Shown: positions 29,017-38,738 of the stretch, piece after piece
Numbering within the stretch: the first letter of the stretch is position 1
Layout: each line of letters opens with the position of its first letter
Assembly: GCA_003246895.1 (NCBI GenBank)
Contig: QKCL01000035.1
Location: 1-64,000 of the forward strand
Length of the DNA: 64,000 nucleotides
Source: Spirochaetota bacterium
GTDB lineage: Bacteria; Spirochaetota; UBA4802; UBA5550
Reading direction: 5' to 3'
Made by a program: the position numbers and the translations under genes
Notes under the pieces: model-generated
Database searches by the model: none
What the model was told of the DNA's origin: nothing
Seen by the model: only the letters and a program-made list of their open reading frames with translations

Positions 29017-30071
29017 CAGGCGTTCAAACCTCTCTTCATTGATGCTTCCTTTCTAACCTGTGAAATATCCTGCCTTATTTCCTGAAGAGGCAGTCTTCTC
29101 ATTCTGTGAGGAAGGACAAACATTGAAGCCTTTTCAATATCCTCCATGGAAACCTTGTTTCTCCCCATATGCGCAGCTATTGTTTTGGCCGCTTTCAGCA
29201 TTATGATGTCCCCCCTGTGGCCGTCCACATCAAGCTCAACCGAATACCTCGCTATCTCTTCAAGTATATCATCCGTATATTCTACACTGTTTACATCCTT
29301 CGAGGCACTGACAATGGATTCTGCAATCTTATCAGACTCACCTGACCAGTTTTCACAGAATCGTTCAGGATTATCATCAAAATCGATTCTCCTTTTCATT
29401 ATCTCGACCCTGTGGGATACTTCATTTATACCCTCAACATTCACGCACAGGCCGAATCTGTCCAGAAGCTGCGGCCTAAGCTCACCCTCTTCAGGATTCA
29501 TTGTTCCCACAAGTGTGAACTTCGCGGGGTGAGAAAAAGACACCCCTTCTCTTTCAACTGTGTTGAGTCCCATTGCAGCCGAATCAAGCAGAACATCTAC
29601 AACATGATCATCAAGAAGGTTTACTTCATCCACATAAAGAATACCCCGGTGTGCCTCTGCAAGTATGCCGGGTTCAATTTTTTTTTCACCCTTCTGAAGT
29701 GCATGTTCAAGGTCCATCGTACCAACTACCCTGTCTTCAGTGGCTCCCACTGGTAGTTCCACGACACGGATTTTTCTCAAATAGGTTTCGGCTTTCCCGG
29801 ACTTGACCATTTCACGACACTCTCCTTTCTGGCAGTTCTCGCAGAGTTTAATATCTTCACCCGGTGCAAGCTGAAATGGACAGTCCTTTACCACTTCAAT
29901 TTCCGGAAGAATTTCAGCAAGAGCTCTTACCGCTGTTGATTTAGCTGTTCCTTTCTCTCCTCTGATAAGTACACCTGAAAGTCCAGGATTGATAATATTC
30001 AGAATGAGTCCTTCCTTCATTTTTTCCTGCCCTACAATTGCCGCGAATGGGAATATTTTTTTCCTAGCCAT
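29016..30071 (-). CDS. ChlI/BchI-type AAA+ chelatase subunit
   Basis: GEKGTAKSTAVRALAEILPEIEVV, GILYVDEVNLLDDHVVDVLLDSAAMG, GTMNPEEGELRPQLLDRFGL; Cys-rich insertion. Confidence 0.92.
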   Translation of the reverse strand: MARKKIFPFAAIVGQEKMKEGLILNIINPGLSGVLIRGEKGTAKSTAVRALAEILPEIEVVKDCPFQLAPGEDIKLCENCQKGECREMVKSGKAETYLRKIRVVELPVGATEDRVVGTMDLEHALQKGEKKIEPGILAEAHRGILYVDEVNLLDDHVVDVLLDSAAMGLNTVEREGVSFSHPAKFTLVGTMNPEEGELRPQLLDRFGLCVNVEGINEVSHRVEIMKRRIDFDDNPERFCENWSGESDKIAESIVSASKDVNSVEYTDDILEEIARYSVELDVDGHRGDIIMLKAAKTIAAHMGRNKVSMEDIEKASMFVLPHRMRRLPLQEIRQDISQVRKEASMKRGLNA

Positions 30072-32169
30072 TTTTATTACTCCTGTTTATTACACCAAGT
30101 ATATCTGATGCCTTAAGATCTTCTATTTTAAAGTATTCAGCACCTAAATGGTCTGATAGTTTGCGCGCAAGCCCGAAAGTAACGGCACCTGCTTCTTCTG
30201 TATCTATGACGATGTATTTAATTCTGCTTTCACGTGACATTTTATCTGCATATTCAAAAACCTCATCCATGGGTTTACCATTCCCGACAGCGTAGTTCGA
30301 CCTGCCGTCAGTCATGAGTATCATTACAGGCCTCATTGACGGGTCCTTTATAAGGTTTGCAGAAAGTATTTCATACCCCTTTGCAAGCCCCACGGAAAGC
30401 GGTGTCCTGCCGCCCACAGGCATTTCGCGAAGTTTTCCGGCAGCCATGTCCACTGATGATGTAGGAGGGAGCAGTACTTCCGCTTCTTTCTTCCGGAAAG
30501 TTACAAGTCCCACCCTGTCTCTCTTCTGATATGCATCAAGCAGGAGAGACATTACTGCACCCTTTGACGCAGCCATTCTTCCCTTTGCCCCCATTGAGCC
30601 TGATGCGTCTACCGTAAAAAGAATCAGGTTGCCTATCTTCTTCTCCCTCTCCTTTATACGGATATCTTCTTTCTTTATAGATATAAGAACGTCGTTGCTT
30701 CTCTTTCTGTGTTTCTGGAACGGTGCCGCAGCCCTGATTGTTGCATCAAAAGCGATATCCGAACTTTCCCTTTTGGAAAAAACAGAACGCATATAACGTC
30801 CCTGTTTCTGCCCGGTTTTAGTTCTCGAACGCCTGCCGGATCCCCGTCTCTCTACCCTGTCCCTGGCAATACTTATCTTTTTTACCTTGAAGGTTTCTCC
30901 AATCGAAAAAACTTCTTCCTTCACGTTATCATTATCATCATTGGATGGAGGCGGAGGAGACATGTCAGGCATTCTGTCATTTTCACCTTCGGACTCATCA
31001 GGCTGATCCTGTTGTTCATTCTGTTCCTGATTCATTTCCTCTTCAGGAGATTCATCTTCACCTTCATCCTCATCGTCTTCTTCCTCTGTCTCACCGTTAT
31101 CCTGTTCAGGCATATCAGGATTCTCATCCTGTTCCTGATTATCCTGATCATCTTCATTATTTTCAGGAGGTTCCGGCGGAGGAGGAGTCTGATTATGTGA
31201 TTCCCGTGTCCTGTGAACAAGAACCATTTCGGCCACTGCTAGTATTTCATCTACAGTTACCTCTTTTTTACCCTTGTAGGCGGAGAGTGCCTTAGCCGCC
31301 CTTTTCAGAATAATATCAGCCCTGTGCCCTGCAACATTTCTGCTGAGGCAGAGTTCAGATATGTATTTTTTCAATGTCTTTGATATTGTCACAGATGGAA
31401 GGTTTCTTCTTGCCGCAAGTATATCATCAGCAATCGATTCATTTTCTCCTGAATATTTAGCGATAAATGCATGAGGTTTTGTATCAAACTCTTCACGAAG
31501 TTTCATGAGTCTTATTCTTTCAGCAATATCTCTGCTTCCCGCAACATTCACACACAGGCCGAACCGGTCAATAAACTGGGGCCTCAGGTCACCCTCTTCG
31601 GGATTCATTGTACCCACAAGCATAAAGGAACAGGGATGCGAATATGAGATACCTTCACGTTCAATAATATTTATTCCTGAAGACGAAGAATCGAGAATTA
31701 TATCTACAATATGATCATCCAGAAGGTTAACTTCATCAATATACAGTATGCCCCTGTTAACCCTGGCAAGAAGGCCGGGCTGAAAAACCTTTTTCCCAGA
31801 CTTGATGGCAGACTCAAAATCTATGCTCCCTGCTATCATGTCTTCTGTACTGTTTAAAGGAAGAGTCTCTACTCTGACCCTGCGCATCTCTGATTCATCT
31901 GAAAAAGAGGCACACGTCTGACAGAAAGAACAACCCTGTATACTTCCGTAATGGCAGCCTTTTCGTACCTCAATTTGAGGAAGAATCTCCGCAAGGGCTC
32001 TGACAGTAGTCGATTTGGCCGTTCCCTTTTCACCGCGGATAAGCACACCGCCGATATTTGGATCAATGGCATTGAGGATGAGGGAAAGCTTCATATCATC
32101 CTGTCCCTCTACCGCCGCAAAAGGGAAAAGAAGCCGTGACTGTTTAATTTCAGGCAACCTAGAATTCAT
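30064..32169 (-). CDS. ChlD/BchD-type chelatase subunit (AAA+, acidic/Pro linker, VWA domain)
   Basis: AAA+ N-terminus, PPPPEPPENNEDDQ... acidic linker, MIDAS DASGSM, C-terminal VWA. Confidence 0.93.
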   Translation of the reverse strand: MNSRLPEIKQSRLLFPFAAVEGQDDMKLSLILNAIDPNIGGVLIRGEKGTAKSTTVRALAEILPQIEVRKGCHYGSIQGCSFCQTCASFSDESEMRRVRVETLPLNSTEDMIAGSIDFESAIKSGKKVFQPGLLARVNRGILYIDEVNLLDDHIVDIILDSSSSGINIIEREGISYSHPCSFMLVGTMNPEEGDLRPQFIDRFGLCVNVAGSRDIAERIRLMKLREEFDTKPHAFIAKYSGENESIADDILAARRNLPSVTISKTLKKYISELCLSRNVAGHRADIILKRAAKALSAYKGKKEVTVDEILAVAEMVLVHRTRESHNQTPPPPEPPENNEDDQDNQEQDENPDMPEQDNGETEEEDDEDEGEDESPEEEMNQEQNEQQDQPDESEGENDRMPDMSPPPPSNDDNDNVKEEVFSIGETFKVKKISIARDRVERRGSGRRSRTKTGQKQGRYMRSVFSKRESSDIAFDATIRAAAPFQKHRKRSNDVLISIKKEDIRIKEREKKIGNLILFTVDASGSMGAKGRMAASKGAVMSLLLDAYQKRDRVGLVTFRKKEAEVLLPPTSSVDMAAGKLREMPVGGRTPLSVGLAKGYEILSANLIKDPSMRPVMILMTDGRSNYAVGNGKPMDEVFEYADKMSRESRIKYIVIDTEEAGAVTFGLARKLSDHLGAEYFKIEDLKASDILGVINRSNKNG

Positions 32170-33901
32170 TTTTCACTCCCATCAGGAATCGCCTTGGATA
32201 ACCGTCGTATCCGTCAGCCATTGTATATGACCTATCTGCAATATTTTCTATTTTGAATGTCATGATGAATGTCCCGAAATTGTATTCACCATATCCGTTA
32301 AAGAGGACTCTGCCACCTGCGACTTTGGTATTTGCAGTATTTGTATAACACTTTGACTGATAATCCATTTCTCCGCTCAGGGACATTCTGTCTGTGGGCC
32401 TCAGTTTTAATGTCACATTGGCATAATGCCTTGACTTACATGACATCCAGAGATCAGTATCCTCATCGGTTGCCACAAGGTAGGTATATGATACATTAAA
32501 CATTATATATTTGTCATAACTTAATTTGAGAGATGATTCTGCTCCTTTGTATGTTACTTTGCCAAAATTTTCATATCTGTTATGGACACCGTCAAAATAA
32601 TATACATAAGTTATTCGGTCTTTTATCTCATTATAGTAGGTCCCTACAGAAAAATTAAACCACTTGGCAGGAGAGATAAACAGAGTTGCTGAGTAATTTT
32701 TCGCTTTTTCCATGTCCAGTGAAGGGTTAGGCATTTTTGAACTCGTAGCCTGATATCTCTGAAGAAATGTAGGAGTATTATTGGTCTGCGAGTATGCAAA
32801 TCTTACCCCGAAGATACTGTTCATATGGCTTATACTGACCTCAGGATTAACTACATCTTCATATTCAGAATAGTGGCCGTATCTTGCTCCGGCTGTCATA
32901 TAGAGTGAAAGCGGTTTTATTTTCATCTTGTTGGAAAGGTATACAAATGAATTATTCTCTGTCTCCTTGTCAAAACCGTAATCTGTTGCACCATAGTATC
33001 CTTCTCCTTCACCCTCCAGATATTCATAACCTCCGCCTGCACTAAAGTTCAAATAATCATTGAATTTTAGGCCTGTCTTTAGTTCATGCCCTGTCTTGAT
33101 AACTTCTACAGTTGTGTCCTTGCTTTTTGACTCATCAATATCATTGTTGATGCCTTTATTAACATAGGAACAGATTTTTACTTTATTGAGTTTTACATTG
33201 AGACCTGCTGAATAAAAATCATAATCCTTTCTTGCATATGGAGTTTCATAACCAGGCATTCCAGGCATCCCGCCCTCCTGGCCATAATAGTTAAAAGCAG
33301 CACCAATGCCATATTTTTCATTAAAATCATAATCAAGCCGCATTCCTCCGCGGTACTTCTGCTCATCATCATTATCCCAGAAACCTTCAGTCTCGTAGTA
33401 TGAACCGCTTGCATTTACCCTGAGTTTTCCAACCGATGAATTAACATCAACTGATCCTTCTCCTGTTGAAAAGTTTCCTCCCTTCATCTCCACTTTACCT
33501 GAAAGTTTTGAATCCTTGTTTGATGTTATAAGGATTACTCCACCGCTTGAGTTGTCTCCGTAAGAAACTCCACCTCCTCCCTTTATGACCTCAATCTGCT
33601 CGATACTGTTAAGCGAAATCTGATCCCATTTGATACCGCCGTGTCCTGAAGTCGGATCATTAATGGGTCTTCCATTAAACAGTACCTTTACAGATGTTGA
33701 CCCTCTCATGGTCACAGATGAGTCGCCTGCATTAATACCGGGGATCTGGTTAAGTATGTCCTGAATGTTTGTAAAATTCATTTTCTTGATCTGATCAAGT
33801 GTAATAAGAATCCTGCTGCTGTCTTCCTGAGCAGACAGACTGGTGACTTTTACTGAAAAAATTGCCATTGCTATCGCAATTGATAATGCTATCCTCTTCA
33901 T
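32159..33901 (-). CDS. TonB-dependent outer-membrane receptor (copy 2)
   Basis: Signal peptide, plug motifs (IQDILNQIPGINAGDSSVTMRGS, IEQIEVIKGGGGVSYGDNSSGGVILITSNK), terminal barrel. Confidence 0.9.
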   Translation of the reverse strand: MKRIALSIAIAMAIFSVKVTSLSAQEDSSRILITLDQIKKMNFTNIQDILNQIPGINAGDSSVTMRGSTSVKVLFNGRPINDPTSGHGGIKWDQISLNSIEQIEVIKGGGGVSYGDNSSGGVILITSNKDSKLSGKVEMKGGNFSTGEGSVDVNSSVGKLRVNASGSYYETEGFWDNDDEQKYRGGMRLDYDFNEKYGIGAAFNYYGQEGGMPGMPGYETPYARKDYDFYSAGLNVKLNKVKICSYVNKGINNDIDESKSKDTTVEVIKTGHELKTGLKFNDYLNFSAGGGYEYLEGEGEGYYGATDYGFDKETENNSFVYLSNKMKIKPLSLYMTAGARYGHYSEYEDVVNPEVSISHMNSIFGVRFAYSQTNNTPTFLQRYQATSSKMPNPSLDMEKAKNYSATLFISPAKWFNFSVGTYYNEIKDRITYVYYFDGVHNRYENFGKVTYKGAESSLKLSYDKYIMFNVSYTYLVATDEDTDLWMSCKSRHYANVTLKLRPTDRMSLSGEMDYQSKCYTNTANTKVAGGRVLFNGYGEYNFGTFIMTFKIENIADRSYTMADGYDGYPRRFLMGVKNEF

Positions 33902-33915
33902 TGTTACCTCTTTAT

Positions 33916-36900
33916 TTATTTAAGACTCTTTTCACTAACAACAGCATCTTCGATCTCTCCCTCAATTTCGAGATATGCTTCACGAAGTGCCTCTTCCCTC
34001 TGCTCATCGGCATTCCACATTCCCCTGCCAATGGCCTCGAGAAGTTTATCTATTATATTCTGAAGCGCGTATGGATTTACTTCCTTCATCCATTTCTGCA
34101 TTTCAGGATCAAGTGCATATTTATCTGCGAATCGGTCATACATATGATCCTCAACAACCTCTGCAGTTGCATCCCATCCGAGCACAACATCCATCATCTT
34201 GGAAAGATCTCCCGCACCCTTGTATCCGTGACGTTTCAATCCTTCTATATACTTGGGATTAAGAAGCCTTGCCCGGAAAACAAGTTTGGCCTCCTCATCT
34301 GTAGTTCTTACCTTAACTCTTCTGGGATCACTGGTATCGCCGTATACAGACATTGGGTATGATCCCTTGACTGTTTTAACTGCTGCGATCAGTCCGCCAT
34401 AGTAGTTGTAGTAGTCTGTACATGAAAACATATCGTATTCTCTTGAATCGTTGTTCTGTACTGTGGCATCGATCCTTGAGAGCACTTTTTTGAATGTATC
34501 CGGTTTCTTCGCACCATACTCTCCTGAACCGTATGCATGGCCTGACCAGTCTATGTAGGCATTGCCGAGGTCATCCCGAGACTCCCACTGCTTGGATTCT
34601 ACCAGTTCGGAAACTCCTGCTCCGTATGTTCCGGGAGGGCAGCTGAATACCCTGAATGAAGATTCTTTTTTTGCATCTGCCTCAGACATCCCCTGTTTAC
34701 GGTAGTCCTCATAGTCCCTGTAGACATTTCGTCTGAGTATATTGCTTTCGGGAGGCTCATTCAGTGCAGCCACCATCTTCACTGCATCATCCATCATCTC
34801 CATGAGATTCGGGAATGAGTCCCTGAAAAAACCGCTTGCACGCATTGTTACATCGAATCTGGGCCTTCCCAGTTCAGAAAGCGGGATTGGTTCAACCCCC
34901 TTGACTTTTCCACCGTTCTGCCATACAGGCCTTACTCCCATGAGATATAAAACCTGCGCAAATGTATCCGCCTTTGTTCTCATGGTGGAGGTTCCAGTTA
35001 TATATACAGCAACCTGTTCAGGATACTTGTTCAGCTCCTTCAGACTTCTTTCGATGAGGGCTTCAGCCAGGCTCACACCCACTTCCCATGCTCCGGGACT
35101 TGGAAGTTTTGAAGGATCTACCGAATAAAAGTTTCTTCCTGTAGGAAAAATATTTGCCTCTCCCCTTGTTGGCGCGCCTGAAGGCCCCTCTTCAACGAAG
35201 CCCCCCTTAAGTGCTGTCAATATAGAATCAATCTCCTGCACCGATTTTTCAATATTAGGTACAAGGGTATCTACTATGTATTTCAGGACTTCTTCAAGCT
35301 GAGGTGTCAGTTCGAGTTCTGCATCAGATACAGCCTGTGCAATACTTTCATGGGCAAAACCTTTACTTTCAATGTGTTCTACAATTGAAAGACATTTCTC
35401 ATGGGCCATCTGAACAATCTGTCCGCCTGAACGTCCGTTAAAATGGGGCAAAACCCTGCCCTTGTTTTCAAGGAGTTCATCATAATCGTACCCCATGCCT
35501 CTTATGACTGATTCTCTCAGTGACGGCGTCTCATCATTTGCAAGTCTTGTGAGCTGCACGATAAATTCGACAAGTCGTCTTGCAGCAGGAAAAGTCCCCA
35601 TTGTATGAAGTCCGTCGGATATCATTGTATCGGATATTCCTTCCAGGTATCCGTGCATCTCTTCCATGAAAGTTTCAAAGTCGGCCTTTGCCTCCTCCTC
35701 TGTTATCTTCATGTCCTTATCTATTTCAGCCTCGGCTACTGCATCCCAGACAAGGTCACGGTGGATAGGCAGTTTTTCAGGATCCTGCCGCTCTGCATCC
35801 TGATAGTCACGGATGGCATTATCGAGCTTCTCCATTTCTTCATAGAGGCCTGAATTTGTTGTTGCAGGAATCATGTGATCGATGATACAGCAGTAGCTTC
35901 TTCTCTTTGCCTGTGTCCCCTCTCCAGGATTATTTATTATGTATGGATAAATATTCGGAAGATCCATTATGGCAAGGTCCGGATAGCACTCCTCACTCAA
36001 TCCAAGGGCCTTTCCTGGCAGCCACTCGAGGGTACCATGTGTTCCGACGTGAATAACTGCATCTGCCTTGAATACATTTTTTATCCACCTGTACGTTCCA
36101 AGATAATGGTGAGGAGGAGACATATGCTTATCATGAACAAGTTCCTCCATGTTTTCAAGTTTGCCCCTTGGAGGCTGCATAGTGATGAAGACATTACCAT
36201 TCACTGTCCCTGCAAAATTTATTCTGTCATTATATGTAAAGAGTTCACCGGGCATTTCTCCCCAGTTTTTTATCATATGGTTCCGGGTCTTTTCAGGAAG
36301 TGTTTCATGCCAGGGCATGTATGTTTCTCTTTCGGCAAAGGCTTCAGCTTTTTCCGCCATGGCGTCAGGAGTCTCCCATCTCCTGTCATAGGTCATTCTT
36401 TCGAGAATCTCCGATGCCATGTGATCTCCGTCATCATAGGTTCTCTCAACGACATATCCTTCTTCTTTCATTCGGTCCATGAGGAGTTTAATACTCATGA
36501 ATGTATCAAGACCGGATGCACATCCGATTCTGTCATTTCTCGGAGGGTTATGATGAAAGATTACAGCTACTTTTTTATCTTCATTTTTCTTATGGGAGAG
36601 CCTTGCCCAGTTAAGGGCAAGTGATACAAGTTTTTCCACACGATCTGGAATAGGTCTGTTCTTTGAAATAAAGGCTCCGGTTAGTGGTTCTACAATATCA
36701 TTTTCCCTTGTTCCAGTATTTACGTTAATCAGGGCACCGTCAAATTCAGGCTGTGCAGCAGAAAAAATTACATCAAGAGTACTTACTCCCTGCTCTCCAT
36801 CTTTCCAGTCAGCATAGGAGTTAGTCGATACCATTGTCTGAAGAAGCGGTACTCCAAGGCCTTTGATTACCCCCTTAAATTCAGGTTTGATCAGATTAAG

Positions 36901-37689
36901 AGAAAAATTCATTGCATTTAGCAGTACTTCAATTACAGGTTTCCCATTATCCATGAAGTAGTGTTCTACCAGCCTGTCCACAGACATATTTCCTTCTTTG
37001 TTTCCCGCATATCTGTTATGGAAAACTGCAATAACAGATGCCCCCTGTTTCTCTATTTCACGGATAAGAGCATCTATATGTTCCAGATTTTTGTTTATCC
37101 AGTATGTCTGGTAAAACCAGATTCCAACTACAGGCTGACCCTTCTTTAAAAATTTTTCCCTGTACTCATCCACATCAGGAAGATGTTTAAGATCAGGATG
37201 ATAAATACCCTGCTGTAATGTATTAACAGGTTCGTCATATGGTATATCTTTATCTGATACTATATTGGCAAGAAGCAAAACCATATTTTTCAGGTTTTCC
37301 ACTCCTCCGGCAGTATAAAACTGTACAAGTTTTTTCCAGTTTTCAGATCTGCCTTCTGTTGAATACTTCTGTGCAGCTGTAAGAGCCTCCATATCTCCCT
37401 GAATATGAACGTATGGAATCTTTTCTCCTTTCCTTTTCTTCTCTTCTATAGCATCCATAAGAGGTGCAAATGCAGGACATGACTCCTCTCCTCCATGCAA
37501 TCCTATGTATATCAGATTTGAATTCAGAGATTTTACTATATAATCATCTATGAGAAATTCATCTTCAAGCTGAACCTTAGTCTTCGCCTGTATCCTTATG
37601 CTGTATTTCTCCGCAATTTCTGAAAGGGCAATTCCCAGATTCCCCATTTCTCCGCCTGTTGCGCTGAAATACGAAATTTTAACGCTCAT
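33916..37689 (-). CDS. cobN: CobN-type class I chelatase large subunit (copy 2)
   Basis: 1257 aa; DAVIHVGTHGTLEWLPGKALGLSEECYPDL; collinear with 15975..19745. Confidence 0.93.
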   Translation of the reverse strand: MSVKISYFSATGGEMGNLGIALSEIAEKYSIRIQAKTKVQLEDEFLIDDYIVKSLNSNLIYIGLHGGEESCPAFAPLMDAIEEKKRKGEKIPYVHIQGDMEALTAAQKYSTEGRSENWKKLVQFYTAGGVENLKNMVLLLANIVSDKDIPYDEPVNTLQQGIYHPDLKHLPDVDEYREKFLKKGQPVVGIWFYQTYWINKNLEHIDALIREIEKQGASVIAVFHNRYAGNKEGNMSVDRLVEHYFMDNGKPVIEVLLNAMNFSLNLIKPEFKGVIKGLGVPLLQTMVSTNSYADWKDGEQGVSTLDVIFSAAQPEFDGALINVNTGTRENDIVEPLTGAFISKNRPIPDRVEKLVSLALNWARLSHKKNEDKKVAVIFHHNPPRNDRIGCASGLDTFMSIKLLMDRMKEEGYVVERTYDDGDHMASEILERMTYDRRWETPDAMAEKAEAFAERETYMPWHETLPEKTRNHMIKNWGEMPGELFTYNDRINFAGTVNGNVFITMQPPRGKLENMEELVHDKHMSPPHHYLGTYRWIKNVFKADAVIHVGTHGTLEWLPGKALGLSEECYPDLAIMDLPNIYPYIINNPGEGTQAKRRSYCCIIDHMIPATTNSGLYEEMEKLDNAIRDYQDAERQDPEKLPIHRDLVWDAVAEAEIDKDMKITEEEAKADFETFMEEMHGYLEGISDTMISDGLHTMGTFPAARRLVEFIVQLTRLANDETPSLRESVIRGMGYDYDELLENKGRVLPHFNGRSGGQIVQMAHEKCLSIVEHIESKGFAHESIAQAVSDAELELTPQLEEVLKYIVDTLVPNIEKSVQEIDSILTALKGGFVEEGPSGAPTRGEANIFPTGRNFYSVDPSKLPSPGAWEVGVSLAEALIERSLKELNKYPEQVAVYITGTSTMRTKADTFAQVLYLMGVRPVWQNGGKVKGVEPIPLSELGRPRFDVTMRASGFFRDSFPNLMEMMDDAVKMVAALNEPPESNILRRNVYRDYEDYRKQGMSEADAKKESSFRVFSCPPGTYGAGVSELVESKQWESRDDLGNAYIDWSGHAYGSGEYGAKKPDTFKKVLSRIDATVQNNDSREYDMFSCTDYYNYYGGLIAAVKTVKGSYPMSVYGDTSDPRRVKVRTTDEEAKLVFRARLLNPKYIEGLKRHGYKGAGDLSKMMDVVLGWDATAEVVEDHMYDRFADKYALDPEMQKWMKEVNPYALQNIIDKLLEAIGRGMWNADEQREEALREAYLEIEGEIEDAVVSEKSLK

Positions 37690-38738
37690 ACAAAACTCCT
37701 TTTCTTTTCGTTGTTTTCATCCGAACCTGCCATTATATTATTGAGAATTCCGTAAAGATCAGGCCAGTCTTCCTCTGACCTGTTATAGAACTTCCGGCTC
37801 GGGCAGTCCCACCTGCTGCTGTGGCAGCTGTTTATATTTTTGTAGTCGAATAAAATACCGCTTTTATCTATTGGAAGAGATGCTGAATTAAAATCCTTGA
37901 TGTGGCCCATGTAAAAAAGTCTGTCATCTATTACCTGTCCGCATGGATAGAGTTCACCTGTGGGTGATACTGCAAGAGATTCACCTTTTTCCGCATGACA
38001 GTAGGACTTTGAATTATTATACTCACATACTTTGTTTATTTCCCTTAACTGAAGCGGAACTTTACGCATCCTGTTAATGAATTTTATATTATCAATGAGT
38101 CTGTTCAGGGCCCGTTCTAGTTCTTCACGTTCCGGAAAGGTTACGTCATTCTCCATTGACATCCCCTTGGCCACAAGCATATCAAGGGCCATGCCTCTGG
38201 AATTCTCGAATGCTGAAAGTATGAATGGAATTTCGTGAATATGGTTTACGTTAAGATTGCTTACAACTGTGGTTGTTCTGAATTCGACATTATTTTTCTG
38301 TAAAAGTGCAAGACCCGCAAAAACAGATGAAGACTGCCCCCGTATAGATTCATTTACTTCCTTCCTTCCATCAAGACTCACCCCAACCTGCAGGTCGTAT
38401 TTTTTCACTATACCTGTAAATTCTTCGTTCATAAGTGTACCGTTGGTCTGTATGCCGATTGTTACCTTCCTCATGGTTTTTCTGATCTTCCACGCTATAT
38501 ATTCCACCAGGTCACAGTGAAGGAGAGGTTCTCCGCCGGTTATCTGAACATGTGCTCCTTCCATTGGATCAAGGAGCTCAATGGCGCTGTCTGCCACGTC
38601 CCTGGACATTACCGCACTGCCGGCTGTTCCCCTGTAACAGTATTTACAGTTCAGGTTACATCTCTTTGTAACAGAAAGAACCAGATACTTTATTTTTCTG
38701 TTATCTTTCAAAATCTTAAACACCCGGACATTCTCCAT
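37686..38738 (-). CDS. Radical SAM protein (SPASM-like C-terminal cysteines)
   Basis: CNLNCKYCYRG, VQITGGEPLLH, C-terminal YCHAEKGESLAVSPTGELYPCGQV and further Cys. Confidence 0.88.
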   Translation of the reverse strand: MENVRVFKILKDNRKIKYLVLSVTKRCNLNCKYCYRGTAGSAVMSRDVADSAIELLDPMEGAHVQITGGEPLLHCDLVEYIAWKIRKTMRKVTIGIQTNGTLMNEEFTGIVKKYDLQVGVSLDGRKEVNESIRGQSSSVFAGLALLQKNNVEFRTTTVVSNLNVNHIHEIPFILSAFENSRGMALDMLVAKGMSMENDVTFPEREELERALNRLIDNIKFINRMRKVPLQLREINKVCEYNNSKSYCHAEKGESLAVSPTGELYPCGQVIDDRLFYMGHIKDFNSASLPIDKSGILFDYKNINSCHSSRWDCPSRKFYNRSEEDWPDLYGILNNIMAGSDENNEKKRSFV

